Shown here: positions 18,593-27,408 of the stretch, piece by piece
Layout: every line of letters begins with the position of its first letter
Numbering within the stretch: the first letter of the stretch is position 1
NCBI GenBank assembly: GCA_013297755.1
Contig: JAAFIH010000021.1
Span: 1-64,000 of the forward strand
DNA from: Cytophagales bacterium
GTDB taxonomy: Bacteria > Bacteroidota > Bacteroidia > Cytophagales > UBA9547
Direction: 5' to 3'
Length of the DNA: 64,000 bases
Notes under the pieces: model-generated
Seen by the model: only the letters and a program-made list of their open reading frames with translations
Told to the model about the DNA's origin: nothing
The model's database searches: none
Program-made: the position numbers and the translations under genes

Positions 18593-18679
18593 GTGTCGTA
18601 TATTTTAAACATATTTTTTGCCTCTATCATAGTGTTTCTCCTTTGGAGAAAGATAATCTGATTCTTAGTTAAACGACAT
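18593..18679. repeat. Palindromic element C, copy 1
   Basis: This is an ~87-bp element starting GTGTCGTA and ending AAACGACAT, with a central hairpin TTTCTCC-TTT-GGAGAAA. It matches the two copies at 33441-33525 and 33540-33626, sharing GGAGAAAGATAATCTGATT. It occupies the 262-bp gap between kdsD and the nifU-like gene. Confidence 0.8.
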
Positions 18680-18737
18680 TTAATCAATATTTATAAATTT
18701 TTGTTAAATAAAATATTACTTTAGTTTAAAAAATTGT

Positions 18738-18745
18738 TAAATTTG
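18738..18745 (+). promoter_or_regulatory. Candidate -7 box for the nifU-like gene
   Basis: TAAATTTG matches TAnnTTTG and ends 13 bp before the ATG at 18759. There is no clear TTTG element at the expected upstream distance, so it rests on the -7 match and its position alone. Confidence 0.35.
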
Positions 18746-18758
18746 CAAAAATACATTT

Positions 18759-19001
18759 ATGTCTGAAATAAAAAACATTATTGAAGCTGCACTAAATAAA
18801 GTGCGTCCATATCTTGAAGCTGATGGCGGCAATGTAAAACTTTTGGATGTAAGCCCAGATTTGGATGTTACATTAGAGCTTGAGGGTGCTTGTGTGTCAT
18901 GTCCTATGAGTACCATGACCATGAAAGCTGGCATTGAAGACACTATACGCAAAGCCGTTCCAAATGTGAGAAATATTACTGCTGTCAATCTTGTTGTTTA
19001 A
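18759..19001 (+). CDS. NifU-family C-terminal (Nfu) iron-sulfur scaffold protein
   Basis: This 80-residue protein consists only of the NifU C-terminal domain. It carries the cluster-binding CxxC as C45-V-S-C48 in GACVSCPMSTMTM, preceded by VRPYLEADGGNVKLLD. It is expected to carry and deliver Fe-S clusters in the cytoplasm. Length is normal for stand-alone Nfu proteins. It is followed after 14 bp by a pseudouridine synthase gene, suggesting co-transcription. Confidence 0.92.
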   Translation: MSEIKNIIEAALNKVRPYLEADGGNVKLLDVSPDLDVTLELEGACVSCPMSTMTMKAGIEDTIRKAVPNVRNITAVNLVV

Positions 19002-19015
19002 TTTTTTTTTAGTCA

Positions 19016-19708
19016 TTGCAACACAATAATACACCATTAGAAGTGTTATTTGAAGATAATCATCTAATAATTGTAAATAAAAAATCGGGTACTTTGGTAC
19101 AATCCGACCAAACTGGAGACACCCCTTTGGTAGATGAAGTCAAAGATTATTTAGCAAAAAAATACAACAAACCAGGTAATGTATTTTGTGGTGTCATTCA
19201 TAGATTGGATAGGCCTGTAAGTGGTTTGGTTATTTTTGCTAAAACCTCAAAAGCACTTGTTCGTATGAACGAACTTTTCAAAGAACATACCCATATCGAA
19301 AAAAAATATCTAGCCATTGTGCTTCATAAACCCAAAAATGCTGAAGATACTCTTGTGCATTGGTTGGTAAAAAACACTCAAAAGTTATACGCTATGGTAT
19401 ATACCAAAGAAGTAAGAAATAGCCAAAGAGCAGAGCTTAGTTTTAAACATCTATCATCCATAGATAGAAATCATTTATTGGAAATAACGCTTAAAACGGG
19501 TCGTTTTCATCAAATAAGAGCCCAATTATCTAAAATTGGTAGTACTATTGTTGGTGATTTAAAATATGGAGCTCCTGTGCCTAATACTGATGCAAGTATA
19601 TGTTTACACTCATATATGTGTACTTTTTTGCATCCAGTAAAAAACGAAAAAATGACTGTAATTGCACCTTTGCCTGTATCTAATGCATGGATTAATTTTA
19701 AAATGTAA
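19016..19708 (+). CDS. RluA-family RNA pseudouridine synthase
   Basis: This 230-residue enzyme contains the signature GVIHRLDRPVSGLVIFAKT with catalytic Asp65 in HRLD. It has no N-terminal S4 RNA-binding domain, so it resembles the short RluA/TruC-type members; whether rRNA or tRNA is modified cannot be told. The start codon is TTG (19016), since no ATG lies near the N-terminus and the frame reaches the conserved EVLFEDNHLIIVNKKSG soon after it. It is packed between the nifU-like gene (14 bp) and the MFS gene. Confidence 0.9.
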   Translation: MQHNNTPLEVLFEDNHLIIVNKKSGTLVQSDQTGDTPLVDEVKDYLAKKYNKPGNVFCGVIHRLDRPVSGLVIFAKTSKALVRMNELFKEHTHIEKKYLAIVLHKPKNAEDTLVHWLVKNTQKLYAMVYTKEVRNSQRAELSFKHLSSIDRNHLLEITLKTGRFHQIRAQLSKIGSTIVGDLKYGAPVPNTDASICLHSYMCTFLHPVKNEKMTVIAPLPVSNAWINFKM

Positions 19709-19720
19709 TTGATAAAAAAT

Positions 19721-20929
19721 ATGTTAAAAAAAGCGATGAATACAGCTGTGATTGTAGCAGCACTAGGATATTTTGTAGATGTATATGATTTGGTTTTGTT
19801 TTTGATTGTTGGCAAACAAAGTTTGGCAGATATTGGTATAGCGAGTATTGATATAGACGATAAATTTCAATTCTTACTAAGTATTCAAATGTATGGGATG
19901 CTTATTGGTGGAATATTTTGGGGAATTTTAGGAGACAAAAAAGGTCGTCTTTCGGTTCTTTTTGGCTCAATTATTACTTATTCTTTGGCAAATGTAGCCA
20001 ATGGATTTGTTACTTCTATGGAAATGTATATTGTATTGAGGTTTATTGCAGGTTTTGGTTTAGCAGGCGAGTTAGGTGCTGGTATAACGCTAGTATCTGA
20101 AATTATGGATAAAGAATCGAGAGGCATTGGCACAATGATAGTAGCCGCCATAGGTGTAGTGGGAGCAGTTGTGGCTGGTTTTGTGGGGCAAATAGGTTGG
20201 CAAATTTCTTACTTTATTGGTGGTGGGCTTGGCCTTTCGTTGTTGTTGCTTAGGGTTGGAGTTTTTGAATCTGGGATGTTTGAAAAATCAAAAAAAGAAG
20301 TAGTAATGGGTAATTTTTTCCAATTATTTAAAAATAAAAAAACCACTATTAAGTATCTAAATTGTATTCTTATTGGTTTGCCAGTTTGGTTTATTATTGG
20401 AATTTTAGTAGGTTCTGCTCCCAAATTTGCATCACAACTAGGGATTGTAGGAGCAATAACCAATCCTATAAGTGTGGCTTTGTGCTATGCAGGCTTGGTC
20501 TTTGGGGATTTGGCCAGTGGCTTGTTGAGCCAAATACTTAGAAGTAGAAAAAAAATATTTTATTACTTTTATTCCTTGAGTTTAATTTTTATTTTTCTAT
20601 ATTTATCTGTTATTGGTGCATCAAGTACTTTGTTTTATTCGATTATATTTGGATTAGGATTTTCGGTTGGCTTTTGGGCCATATTTGTAACCATAGGTGC
20701 CGAGCAATTTGGCACAAATCTGCGAGCCACTACTACAACTACCATTCCAAATTTTGTGCGTGGATCGCTTGGGATGATAGTTATATTATGGCAATTTTGC
20801 ACAAAATCATTGGATTTAGGGCTATTTTGGGGTACAGGTTTAGTGGCTTTGATTGTGTTTAGTATTTCATTTTTTGCTTTATCACAAATTGAAGAAACTT
20901 TTGGCAAAGATTTAGATTACTACGAATAA
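19721..20929 (+). CDS. MFS transporter
   Basis: This ~402-residue major facilitator superfamily permease has about 12 hydrophobic segments. The loop 2-3 signature is GILGDKKGRLSVLFGS, and ERxxG-like GAGITLVSEIMDKESRGIG lies in the N-terminal half. The fold resembles sugar/metabolite:H+ symporters of the inner membrane, but the substrate is not predictable. ATG at 19721 is preferred; an in-frame TTG at 19709, directly after the previous stop, would add four residues. It converges with amt, with a strong hairpin between them. Confidence 0.88.
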   Translation: MLKKAMNTAVIVAALGYFVDVYDLVLFLIVGKQSLADIGIASIDIDDKFQFLLSIQMYGMLIGGIFWGILGDKKGRLSVLFGSIITYSLANVANGFVTSMEMYIVLRFIAGFGLAGELGAGITLVSEIMDKESRGIGTMIVAAIGVVGAVVAGFVGQIGWQISYFIGGGLGLSLLLLRVGVFESGMFEKSKKEVVMGNFFQLFKNKKTTIKYLNCILIGLPVWFIIGILVGSAPKFASQLGIVGAITNPISVALCYAGLVFGDLASGLLSQILRSRKKIFYYFYSLSLIFIFLYLSVIGASSTLFYSIIFGLGFSVGFWAIFVTIGAEQFGTNLRATTTTTIPNFVRGSLGMIVILWQFCTKSLDLGLFWGTGLVALIVFSISFFALSQIEETFGKDLDYYE

Positions 20930-20993
20930 TATCTATTCATTAAAAATCTTACTACAAAAAATATTACAATATCAATTTTGAGGAAAAAAAATA

Positions 20994-21033
20994 TGCGAGC
21001 TTTATCAAAAAATACTTGCTGATAAAGCTCGCA
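20994..21033 (-). terminator. Rho-independent terminator of amt (minus strand)
   Basis: A 14-bp perfect stem pairs TGCGAGCTTTATCA (20994-21007) with 21020-21033, with a 12-nt loop. On the minus strand it is followed by a T-rich run (complement of the A-run at 20984-20990). It lies 8 bp after the amt stop and may also stop transcripts from the MFS gene. Confidence 0.8.
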
Positions 21034-21040
21034 ATAAATT

Positions 21041-22393
21041 CTATTTTGCAATAAAATCAGGATAAGCCTCCATGCCATGTTCTACTGCATCAAGACCATA
21101 AATCTCTTCTTCTTGCGATACTCTTAAGCCAAATATCAGTTTGGTAATCAAGAAAATGATCATAGCACCTGCAAAAGCCGCAATTCCACAAGCTCCAATG
21201 CCAATAAGCTGCGACATTAGCTGACCTGAAGAGGCTTTTGAACCAAATAATCCTACAGCCATTGTACCCCAAATGCCACAAACAAGATGCACTGAAACGG
21301 CTCCTACTGGATCGTCAATTTTAATTTTATCAATAAATAATACACTTAATACTACTATAATTCCTGAAATTCCACCTATGATGACAGCATCTAAAACAGA
21401 TGTTAAATCTGCACTTGCCGTAATCCCAACTAAACCTGCCAAAACACCATTTAAAACCATTGTTAAATCAAATTTTTTGCTCAATGTAAATATAGTAATA
21501 GCAGACAAAAACCCTCCTGCGGCCGCAGCCAAAGATGTAGTAACTAATACTCTCGATACAGCTCCTGGATTTGCAGACAATACTGATCCACCATTGAATC
21601 CAAACCACCCTAACCACAACAAGAAAACGCCAATAACTGCCGATGTCATGTTATGACCAAGAATGGGCGTAATTTTTTTGCCTTCATATTTTCCTAATCT
21701 AGGGCCAAGTAGCAAAATACCAGCCAATGCTCCCCATCCACCCACTGAATGAACTAAGGTAGAACCCGCAAAATCATAAAAACCTAATTTATCCAACCAA
21801 CCTAGGCCCCATTTCCAACTTCCTATAATAGGATATATCAAGGCCACAAAAAAAATGGAGAAAAATAAAAAAGAAACTAATTTTACCCGCTCGGCTACTG
21901 CACCAGAAATAATTGTTGCACAAGTGGCAGCAAACATGGCCTGAAACAAAAAATCAGTCCAAAATGTATATCCTACATTGTAGGCAATGGTTTCGCCACC
22001 TTCGGGCATTGTAATACCCATACCTGCAAAGGCAAACAACCCAGATGCACCTTCTTCAAAGCCTGGATACATCAAACTAAACCCACACAATGCATAGGTA
22101 AGCAACCCAATCAAGGGAATTAGTGTATTTTTAAACAATATATTTATTGTATTTTTTGAACGTGTCAAACCAGACTCTAAGGTAGCAAATCCAAGGTGCA
22201 TAATGAAAACTAAACCTGTAGCCACCATCATCCATAAATTATTGGTTGTGAATACAGAAGTAGCTATTTGAGATGCCAAATCAGCTTGACTTGCTAGCAA
22301 TGATTTTTGCTGAACCATCAACGAATCAATCATAGATTGTTGAGATTCTATTAATGTTTGAACGCTTGTGGTTTTTACAGTTAAAGTATCCAT
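21041..22393 (-). CDS. amt: Ammonium transporter
   Basis: This 450-residue Amt/MEP/Rh channel has about 11 membrane segments. The twin pore histidines are visible as H215 (STLVHSVGGWG) and H369 (SVHLVCGIWG), and the FWTDFLFQAMFAATCATI region is typical. Residues 1-50 form an extra hydrophilic segment with heptad-like spacing (VQTLIESQQSMIDSLMVQQ) before the first membrane helix, longer than in the E. coli protein. It lies downstream of and co-directional with a P-II gene, the classical glnK-amt arrangement in which P-II blocks the channel when nitrogen is plentiful. The start ATG is 22391-22393. Confidence 0.95.
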   Translation of the reverse strand: MDTLTVKTTSVQTLIESQQSMIDSLMVQQKSLLASQADLASQIATSVFTTNNLWMMVATGLVFIMHLGFATLESGLTRSKNTINILFKNTLIPLIGLLTYALCGFSLMYPGFEEGASGLFAFAGMGITMPEGGETIAYNVGYTFWTDFLFQAMFAATCATIISGAVAERVKLVSFLFFSIFFVALIYPIIGSWKWGLGWLDKLGFYDFAGSTLVHSVGGWGALAGILLLGPRLGKYEGKKITPILGHNMTSAVIGVFLLWLGWFGFNGGSVLSANPGAVSRVLVTTSLAAAAGGFLSAITIFTLSKKFDLTMVLNGVLAGLVGITASADLTSVLDAVIIGGISGIIVVLSVLFIDKIKIDDPVGAVSVHLVCGIWGTMAVGLFGSKASSGQLMSQLIGIGACGIAAFAGAMIIFLITKLIFGLRVSQEEEIYGLDAVEHGMEAYPDFIAK

Positions 22394-22413
22394 ATTTCAA
22401 AAGGTTAAAGGTT

Positions 22414-22455
22414 ATTGATTATTGATTATTAATTATTAATTATTAATTATTAATT
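22414..22455. repeat. 7-bp tandem repeat between glnK and amt
   Basis: Six consecutive 7-bp units are present: two ATTGATT followed by four ATTAATT. They lie in the 153-bp gap upstream of amt, 20 bp before its start codon. Copy-number slippage could alter the amt leader, but no function is shown. Confidence 0.8.
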
Positions 22456-22546
22456 ATTTGTAATAGGTAATGGGTTAGAGGTTAGAGTTTTTATTCGTTA
22501 TGGGTTCTTGTTTCTTGTTTTTCAATGTTGATTTAGGATTAATAAT

Positions 22547-22870
22547 TTAGGAAATTCTAATGACAGATTCAATATCAGAAACGTATATTTTGCCATCGCC
22601 AGCTTCGTTTGTTTTTGCTGATTTTTTTATACATTCAACCACACTTTCTACATCCACGGAGGGGATAATCAATTCTAACATTCTTTTAGGAATTAAAGTA
22701 GCAGAATCAGCCAAACTCACTCCTCTGTAAGAACCTTTTTGCTCATTTTGAAACGATACATTTTTGACTTCATAAAAATTAAAATATTCAACCCCAATTT
22801 GATGAAGGCTTTTTCGTATGTCTTCAAATTTTGATGTTCTAACCAATGCTTGTACTTTCTTGAATTCCAT
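22547..22870 (-). CDS. glnK: P-II family nitrogen regulator with altered T-loop
   Basis: This 107-residue P-II signalling protein keeps the C-terminal ATP-binding motif AGDGKIYVSDIESVIRI. The T-loop is unusual: where canonical GlnB/GlnK have YRGAEY with uridylylated Tyr51, this protein has YRGVSL, so the modification tyrosine is replaced by leucine while Tyr46 is kept. It is expected to sense 2-oxoglutarate and ATP/ADP and gate the neighbouring Amt, but not by UMP attachment at residue 51. It is followed by amt on the same strand. Confidence 0.92.
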   Translation of the reverse strand: MEFKKVQALVRTSKFEDIRKSLHQIGVEYFNFYEVKNVSFQNEQKGSYRGVSLADSATLIPKRMLELIIPSVDVESVVECIKKSAKTNEAGDGKIYVSDIESVIRIS

Positions 22871-23042
22871 AAAATATAATTATTTAAAGATAAAATTAAA
22901 CTAACAAAAGAATTTAGAAATATTAATATTCTAATATTGCATATATAATTTAAACTTACATATTTGAAACATCATTTACAATAAATATTCACTTTATTTT
23001 AAAAATATATTAAATATTTAACCACATTTTAAAAAAAATTCA

Positions 23043-23050
23043 TATTTTTG
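23043..23050 (+). promoter_or_regulatory. Candidate -7 box before the 117-residue gene
   Basis: TATTTTTG matches TAnnTTTG and lies 38 bp upstream of the ATG at 23089. No clear -33 TTTG is present. Confidence 0.3.
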
Positions 23051-23088
23051 ATAAAATATGATTCAAAAACAAACCTAATACATATAAT

Positions 23089-23442
23089 ATGAGAAATATC
23101 AAACATCATGTAATAATTGTAACTGTCAATGATTTTAAGCTGGCAGAAAAAATAAAAAATGACATATCTATATTGTACAAAAAGAATATGGAAGTAAAAA
23201 ATGCTCATGAATTGATTAGTCCAATTACACCAAGTTTAATCAATAATTTTTACAGCTTTTTCATAGCCCCTGATGGTAGCAAAGAAGGATACGACCTCTC
23301 TGAGGATGGAGATAATATTCGTGAAAAAATTGTAACTCATCTAAAGTCTTATAAAGGTGATGGATTTTCTGTACCTGTAAACTTTGTGGAGATATTTTAT
23401 GGAGACGATAAACTAAAGCCAGAAATTCTCAATTATCTTTAA
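23089..23442 (+). CDS. Hypothetical cytoplasmic protein, 117 residues
   Basis: I do not recognise the family. The protein is 117 residues with alternating beta and helical stretches (HVIIVTVNDFKLAEKI; VPVNFVEIFYGDDKLKPEIL). It has no signal peptide or membrane segment. It contains SKEGYDLSEDGDNIREKIV, which suggests a compact alpha/beta domain. It stands alone between divergent glnK and convergent arginase-family genes, with its own promoter-like box. Codon use looks native. Confidence 0.7.
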   Translation: MRNIKHHVIIVTVNDFKLAEKIKNDISILYKKNMEVKNAHELISPITPSLINNFYSFFIAPDGSKEGYDLSEDGDNIREKIVTHLKSYKGDGFSVPVNFVEIFYGDDKLKPEILNYL

Positions 23443-23725
23443 AAATGAAAATAAAAACTGCGTTTTTTAAAAATTTTAAAAAGGGTCTCTAGTAAAATCT
23501 TTTTTTATTTTAGTATTAATTCTTTTATTCAAAATATCAGAAAAGAGAATTAAAATAAGTTTTTTTAGAGATTCTTTTTTAAAAGGTAAATTATTACATT
23601 AAAAAATAAATTCCAAGATAATATGAATATTCTTACTAAGAATATTAGAGTAATTCTATGATTTAATTGTAGCAGATAGTTTAATTCAATGCTCAAATTT
23701 AATCAATAAAAATATGCTAATATTA

Positions 23726-24883
23726 CTAAATCAATTTAGCATGTGTGCTTATCCAGCGAATAGGTAGTTCGCCTTTTGTGGCAGTTTCGTAATCAGAATA
23801 GCTACATGGCATAATAGATACACGCTGAAATTTATCTTTTCCTGTTGGATAGGGAACTTCCATCCACCACATTTCTGATATTTTGTGTTTATAAAAAGTG
23901 ATTTTTGTAGGATTATTTTTCATCGTAACCGAAAATTTAATAAATCCATCTCCTCTAAAATTGGTATCTGATTTTCGATTATAAAAACCATCAAAAAAAT
24001 ACCAAATCATGGTGGCAATCAACCCTGCCGTTTGTCCTTTTACGTCTTCGTCTGGGTAGTATTCATAAATACCCAAAGACGACAATTTATTACTCATACC
24101 AGCATACCAAGTAAGCTGACAAGCCTCTTCGCCAGTCAGGCCAAATGGCGTTGCATTAGGGTTGCCTGGTGCATCGCTTATGCGAATGGCAGTAATATCT
24201 ATCGTTAGCATGTCTGCTTGCCTAATAACAGGCTCCATCTCTTCTAAATTTTTGCGAACATGACCAATTCTATAATTTTCAAAATTTAATTTTTCTAACA
24301 CTTCTACATTTTCGTAATCATTGGCAAACGATTGATAACCAATATTTGAAAAATTAAATAAATAGTTGGGTTCGTGCATCAATATTTGATGGGTATGATT
24401 TTTGTTATGTCCATGATGAGTACTAGATTCTAAATCCAAAATAGCATCTACATTGGCTACTGTAATCAATTTATCAAACTTTTCGTAAGCAAAAAACTGC
24501 CCCATATCTAAGTCGTGGGTTGTGCCAATAATGACAGGCACAATATTATATTCTAGCAAAATTTCGCATACTTCTTTCAATCTCAAGTAAGTATCTTCAA
24601 TTTTAATTCCATTTCTTAGATTACCTAAATCTACGATATGAGTGCTTTTATTTCCTCTTTTTAGTTTATACAATTTCTTACGAATGGCATCGGCCCCACG
24701 ATCAATCCCTGAGGTATAAATATTTCCTCTATCCTCTGTCAGTCCTATGAGAGCTATATCAGCACTTTTCCACTCTGGAAACTTATCTTTGTGTATTCTT
24801 AATTGGTTGAAAATTGTGTTAGGATCTGTTATCAAATCATATACTAACTCGTCTACTGAATCAAAGAATATTTTTAAATCCAT
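23726..24883 (-). CDS. Arginase/formiminoglutamase-family protein with degenerate metal site
   Basis: This 385-residue protein has the arginase/agmatinase/HutG fold pattern. The metal-binding motifs are altered. GGDH is represented by GTTHDLD (H123). DAHxD becomes DAILD (D146, Ile148 instead of His, D150). SxDxDxxDP becomes TIDITAIRISDAPG (D229 kept, the second Asp replaced by Thr231). It may therefore bind metal differently or be non-catalytic. Bacteroidota members are often annotated as formimidoylglutamase. No hut genes are nearby. It is followed upstream on the same strand by yidD and an M48 protease gene. Confidence 0.8.
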   Translation of the reverse strand: MDLKIFFDSVDELVYDLITDPNTIFNQLRIHKDKFPEWKSADIALIGLTEDRGNIYTSGIDRGADAIRKKLYKLKRGNKSTHIVDLGNLRNGIKIEDTYLRLKEVCEILLEYNIVPVIIGTTHDLDMGQFFAYEKFDKLITVANVDAILDLESSTHHGHNKNHTHQILMHEPNYLFNFSNIGYQSFANDYENVEVLEKLNFENYRIGHVRKNLEEMEPVIRQADMLTIDITAIRISDAPGNPNATPFGLTGEEACQLTWYAGMSNKLSSLGIYEYYPDEDVKGQTAGLIATMIWYFFDGFYNRKSDTNFRGDGFIKFSVTMKNNPTKITFYKHKISEMWWMEVPYPTGKDKFQRVSIMPCSYSDYETATKGELPIRWISTHAKLI

Positions 24884-24952
24884 TTTTTATTTTAAAAAAT
24901 AAATAAAGCACAAAAAAATCTTACTTTATCCACAATATCACAATTTCAAATA

Positions 24953-25162
24953 TTATGGAACTGGCTGGTAGCCACTGCCCCCCCAAGGATGACAACTACA
25001 AATACGCTTTAGGGCCAACTTGCCTCCTTTGATTACACCATGTTTTTCTATGGCTTCTATGGCATACACAGAGCAGGTAGGTGCATACCTACAAGCCATA
25101 GGCAAATAGGGCGAAATAGCATATTTATAAAATTTAAAAACTAAAATAAGTAATTTTTTCAT
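24953..25162 (-). CDS. yidD: Membrane protein insertion efficiency factor YidD
   Basis: This 69-residue small protein has an N-terminal amphipathic/hydrophobic part and the family's cysteine pattern [11 protein letters not shown] and [13 protein letters not shown]. YidD associates with the inner membrane and helps YidC-dependent insertion. Usually it sits beside rnpA/yidC; here it is 10 bp downstream of an M48 protease gene, so the two are likely co-transcribed. Length is typical. Confidence 0.95.
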   Translation of the reverse strand: MKKLLILVFKFYKYAISPYLPMACRYAPTCSVYAIEAIEKHGVIKGGKLALKRICSCHPWGGSGYQPVP

Positions 25163-25172
25163 ATAAATAAAT

Positions 25173-26405
25173 TTATTTCTCCATATTTTTTATTCTTTGC
25201 AATAAAGTAGGATGAGAATAATTTAAAAATACATACAATGGATGAGGCGTAAGATTACTTAAATTATTGGCTGATAATTTTTTTAATGCTGTTATTAAAG
25301 GCGTTGCCGAATAAGTATTTTTAGCAAAATTATCGGCTTGATATTCATTTTTTCTTGATAAAATAGACATAAAAATACCCAAAAATGTAGATATGGGACT
25401 AAACAACATTCCAAAAGCCATCAAATTGAGGTGCAAATAGCTTTTATCGGCCCCAAGGGCTTGCGACAAATTATCATTAAATGCAAAAAGTGAGAATATA
25501 AACAACATAATTCCCATTTGCACTACTGCAATTAACATAGATTGAATGATATGTTTGTGCTTATAATGGCCAACTTCGTGTGCCAAAACCGCCACCAGTT
25601 CTTCTTCTGTGTGGTCTTTAATTAAGGTATCATAGAGAACAACTTTCTTTTTGGCTCCCAATCCCGAAAAATAAGCATTGGCTTTGGCCGATCGTTTAGA
25701 GCCATCTACTACAAATAAATTATCCATCGAAAAATCAACTTTTTTGCAATAGGTAGTAATGGCGGTTTTGAGGCTTCCGTCTTCGAGTGGAGTAAGTTTA
25801 TTAAATAATGGCACAATGAGAGAAGTGTAAAACATATTAATAAAAATAATAGTAACCGACAAAAAAGCCCATGCTGCCACCCAAAAACTTGTGCCAAGCC
25901 AACTAACCGTCAGTAGCAAAGCCGAAATAATAACACCACCAATAACTATGGCCAAACCATGTCCTTTGAGCTTATCGGCAACAAAAGTTTTGGCATCCAT
26001 CTTGTTGAATCCATATTTTTCTTCAATCACAAAAACCGAATACCATTGAAATGGTAAAGTTATAATATCATTTACAAAATATAAAACTGCACAAAAAAGC
26101 AAAGCCAGTGCTATGGGGTGGGTAGTAAATTGTAATAAAAAAGAATTTAATGCACCAAAACCACCACTTACTAATAACACAATAGAAACTATAAAAGACA
26201 ACGAACCTGTAATAAATCCAAATCGTGTTTGCTCTGATTGATAGGCCTGAGAAGTAGCATATTTTTCGGGTTCATAAATATCTTGTAATTGTGGAGGCAA
26301 CTGCGTAGATTTATGTTTTAGGTTAATATATTCTACAACAGTGTCTACAATAAATTCTACAATTATAATAGTTAAAATAATGATTAATAGGGAGTTTGGC
26401 GTCAT
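25173..26405 (-). CDS. M48-family membrane metalloprotease (Ste24/CAAX protease-like)
   Basis: This 410-residue integral membrane zinc peptidase has the HEXXH motif as HEVGH at 276-280 and the third ligand Glu354 in [11 protein letters not shown]. Several membrane segments lie at about 5-25, 65-85, 95-115, 150-200, 290-310 and 330-350. The architecture is like Ste24 with M48_N and M48 domains. Bacterial members take part in membrane-protein quality control. It is upstream of yidD (10 bp), an arrangement fitting membrane biogenesis. The gene diverges from tRNA-Leu. Confidence 0.93.
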   Translation of the reverse strand: MTPNSLLIIILTIIIVEFIVDTVVEYINLKHKSTQLPPQLQDIYEPEKYATSQAYQSEQTRFGFITGSLSFIVSIVLLVSGGFGALNSFLLQFTTHPIALALLFCAVLYFVNDIITLPFQWYSVFVIEEKYGFNKMDAKTFVADKLKGHGLAIVIGGVIISALLLTVSWLGTSFWVAAWAFLSVTIIFINMFYTSLIVPLFNKLTPLEDGSLKTAITTYCKKVDFSMDNLFVVDGSKRSAKANAYFSGLGAKKKVVLYDTLIKDHTEEELVAVLAHEVGHYKHKHIIQSMLIAVVQMGIMLFIFSLFAFNDNLSQALGADKSYLHLNLMAFGMLFSPISTFLGIFMSILSRKNEYQADNFAKNTYSATPLITALKKLSANNLSNLTPHPLYVFLNYSHPTLLQRIKNMEK

Positions 26406-26449
26406 CTAGGAAATAAAATAAATAAATTTATGCGAATATGATAAAAAAT

Positions 26450-26479
26450 TTGGAATATAAAACATTTTGTCTACTTTTG
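26450..26479 (+). promoter_or_regulatory. Promoter of tRNA-Leu
   Basis: TTTG (26450-26453) and TACTTTTG (26472-26479) separated by 18 bp closely fit the Bacteroidota housekeeping promoter (TTTG-N19-TAnnTTTG). Transcription would start about 20 bp before the tRNA. Confidence 0.7.
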
Positions 26480-26504
26480 CACTCCATTAATTACAAAATG
26501 GCAT

Positions 26505-26588
26505 GCCCAGATGGCGGAATCGGTAGACGCGCTAGTCTCAAACACTAGTAACTTCACTGTTGTGCCGGTTCGACCCCGGCTCTGGGTA
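26505..26588 (+). tRNA. tRNA-Leu (CAA)
   Basis: This is an 84-nt class II tRNA. The acceptor stem GCCCAGA pairs with TCTGGGT (26581-26587). The anticodon stem CTAGT/ACTAG encloses the loop CTCAAAC with anticodon CAA, which reads the leucine codon TTG. A long variable arm and T-loop GGTTCGACCCC follow. CCA is not encoded. A terminator hairpin begins 5 bp downstream. Confidence 0.97.
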
Positions 26589-26592
26589 CTTT

Positions 26593-26624
26593 AAAAAGCG
26601 AAATAGTCATATTTCGCTTTTTTT
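26593..26624 (+). terminator. Rho-independent terminator of tRNA-Leu
   Basis: A 12-bp perfect stem AAAAAGCGAAAT/ATTTCGCTTTTT (26593-26604 with 26611-26622) with a 6-nt loop ends in a T run. Confidence 0.9.
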
Positions 26625-27139
26625 ATGTTCTGTTGATTTTTTTTTGTAAATAATTTCATTTTTTTGAGGAAAACCAATTTTCTATGTTTTAAAATATTTT
26701 ATTAAGGCAAACGCAATATAAAACTTCTCAAAACCCATTTCTCTGCCCAATTTTACAAGCACACTGCCTAGCCTAAAACATCCATTTTGCCTATATTCAC
26801 TGAACCCAAGAGAGAAAGAACTTTGTTATTTGGGATTTTTATGCAAATAGATTTGAACACAAGTAATATTTTTTTTAATACTGTTGCCCCACATATTTTA
26901 TTACTTGTTTACAAAAAAATAAACAAAAAACCATATTATCAGCAGCATTGCAAATAATATGTTAATAAAGCCCATTTAATTATTATTAATTCAAAAAAAT
27001 GGAATTTAAGTAATATTTCTTCTAAAAAAAAGTCCCAACACTTTGATTCTGCGGTATTGTAGCATAAATTGAATTAAGGGTGGGGATTTTATGATTGAAA
27101 TAACTAAATGGTTTTTCTATCAAAATATTTCATCGAAAA
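26625..27139. other. Intergenic region with degenerate repeats B and A
   Basis: No gene is seen in this 515-bp stretch. Bases 26741-26822 resemble repeat family B (CCCAATTTTACAA ... GCACAC ... TTTTGCC ... AACCCAAGAG). Bases 27032-27092 resemble the internal module of family A in reverse (TTGATTCTGCGGTATTGTAG), compared with TTGGATTCTGTGGCATCGTA read on the minus strand at 38351-38482. Both are diverged copies. Confidence 0.5.
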
Positions 27140-27394
27140 CTACAGCCTTTCTACAAGCACCACGTCATATACACGTTGTATATTGGCATAAATTCTATTA
27201 GACGACAATTCAGTATCTTCAAAAGAAATAGTGCAAATGGCATTAAACTCATCTATTTTGTCATAATGCAATTTATCTAAAATTAATCCTCTTTTTCTGA
27301 AATTCATTACTATTTTATCAATAGTTTCTGGCGAATGAGTACAAAAAATTTTCCAATTATTTTGTACCAACACTGGCAATTCTGTTGTATTCAT
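27140..27394 (-). CDS. Probable acetolactate synthase small (regulatory) subunit, ACT domain
   Basis: This 84-residue protein lies 14 bp downstream of ilvB on the same strand. Its predicted beta-alpha-beta pattern (WKIFCTHSPETIDKIVMNFRKRGLILDKLHYDKID, then ICTISFEDTEL) fits a single ACT-like domain, as in the short IlvM type rather than the ~160-residue IlvN/IlvH type. Sequence resemblance is weak, so the assignment depends on size and position. It would bind the catalytic subunit and mediate activation or valine feedback. No valine-site residues can be assigned confidently. Confidence 0.7.
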   Translation of the reverse strand: MNTTELPVLVQNNWKIFCTHSPETIDKIVMNFRKRGLILDKLHYDKIDEFNAICTISFEDTELSSNRIYANIQRVYDVVLVERL

Positions 27395-27408
27395 GTAATA
27401 AATTTAAT

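Noticed and set aside
23470-23590. Imperfect inverted repeat (TCTCTA ... TAGAGA; AATTCTTTTATT-like arms) after the 117-residue gene
   Set aside because: Pairing is interrupted and AT-driven, with no second copy in the window; not enough to call an element or terminator.
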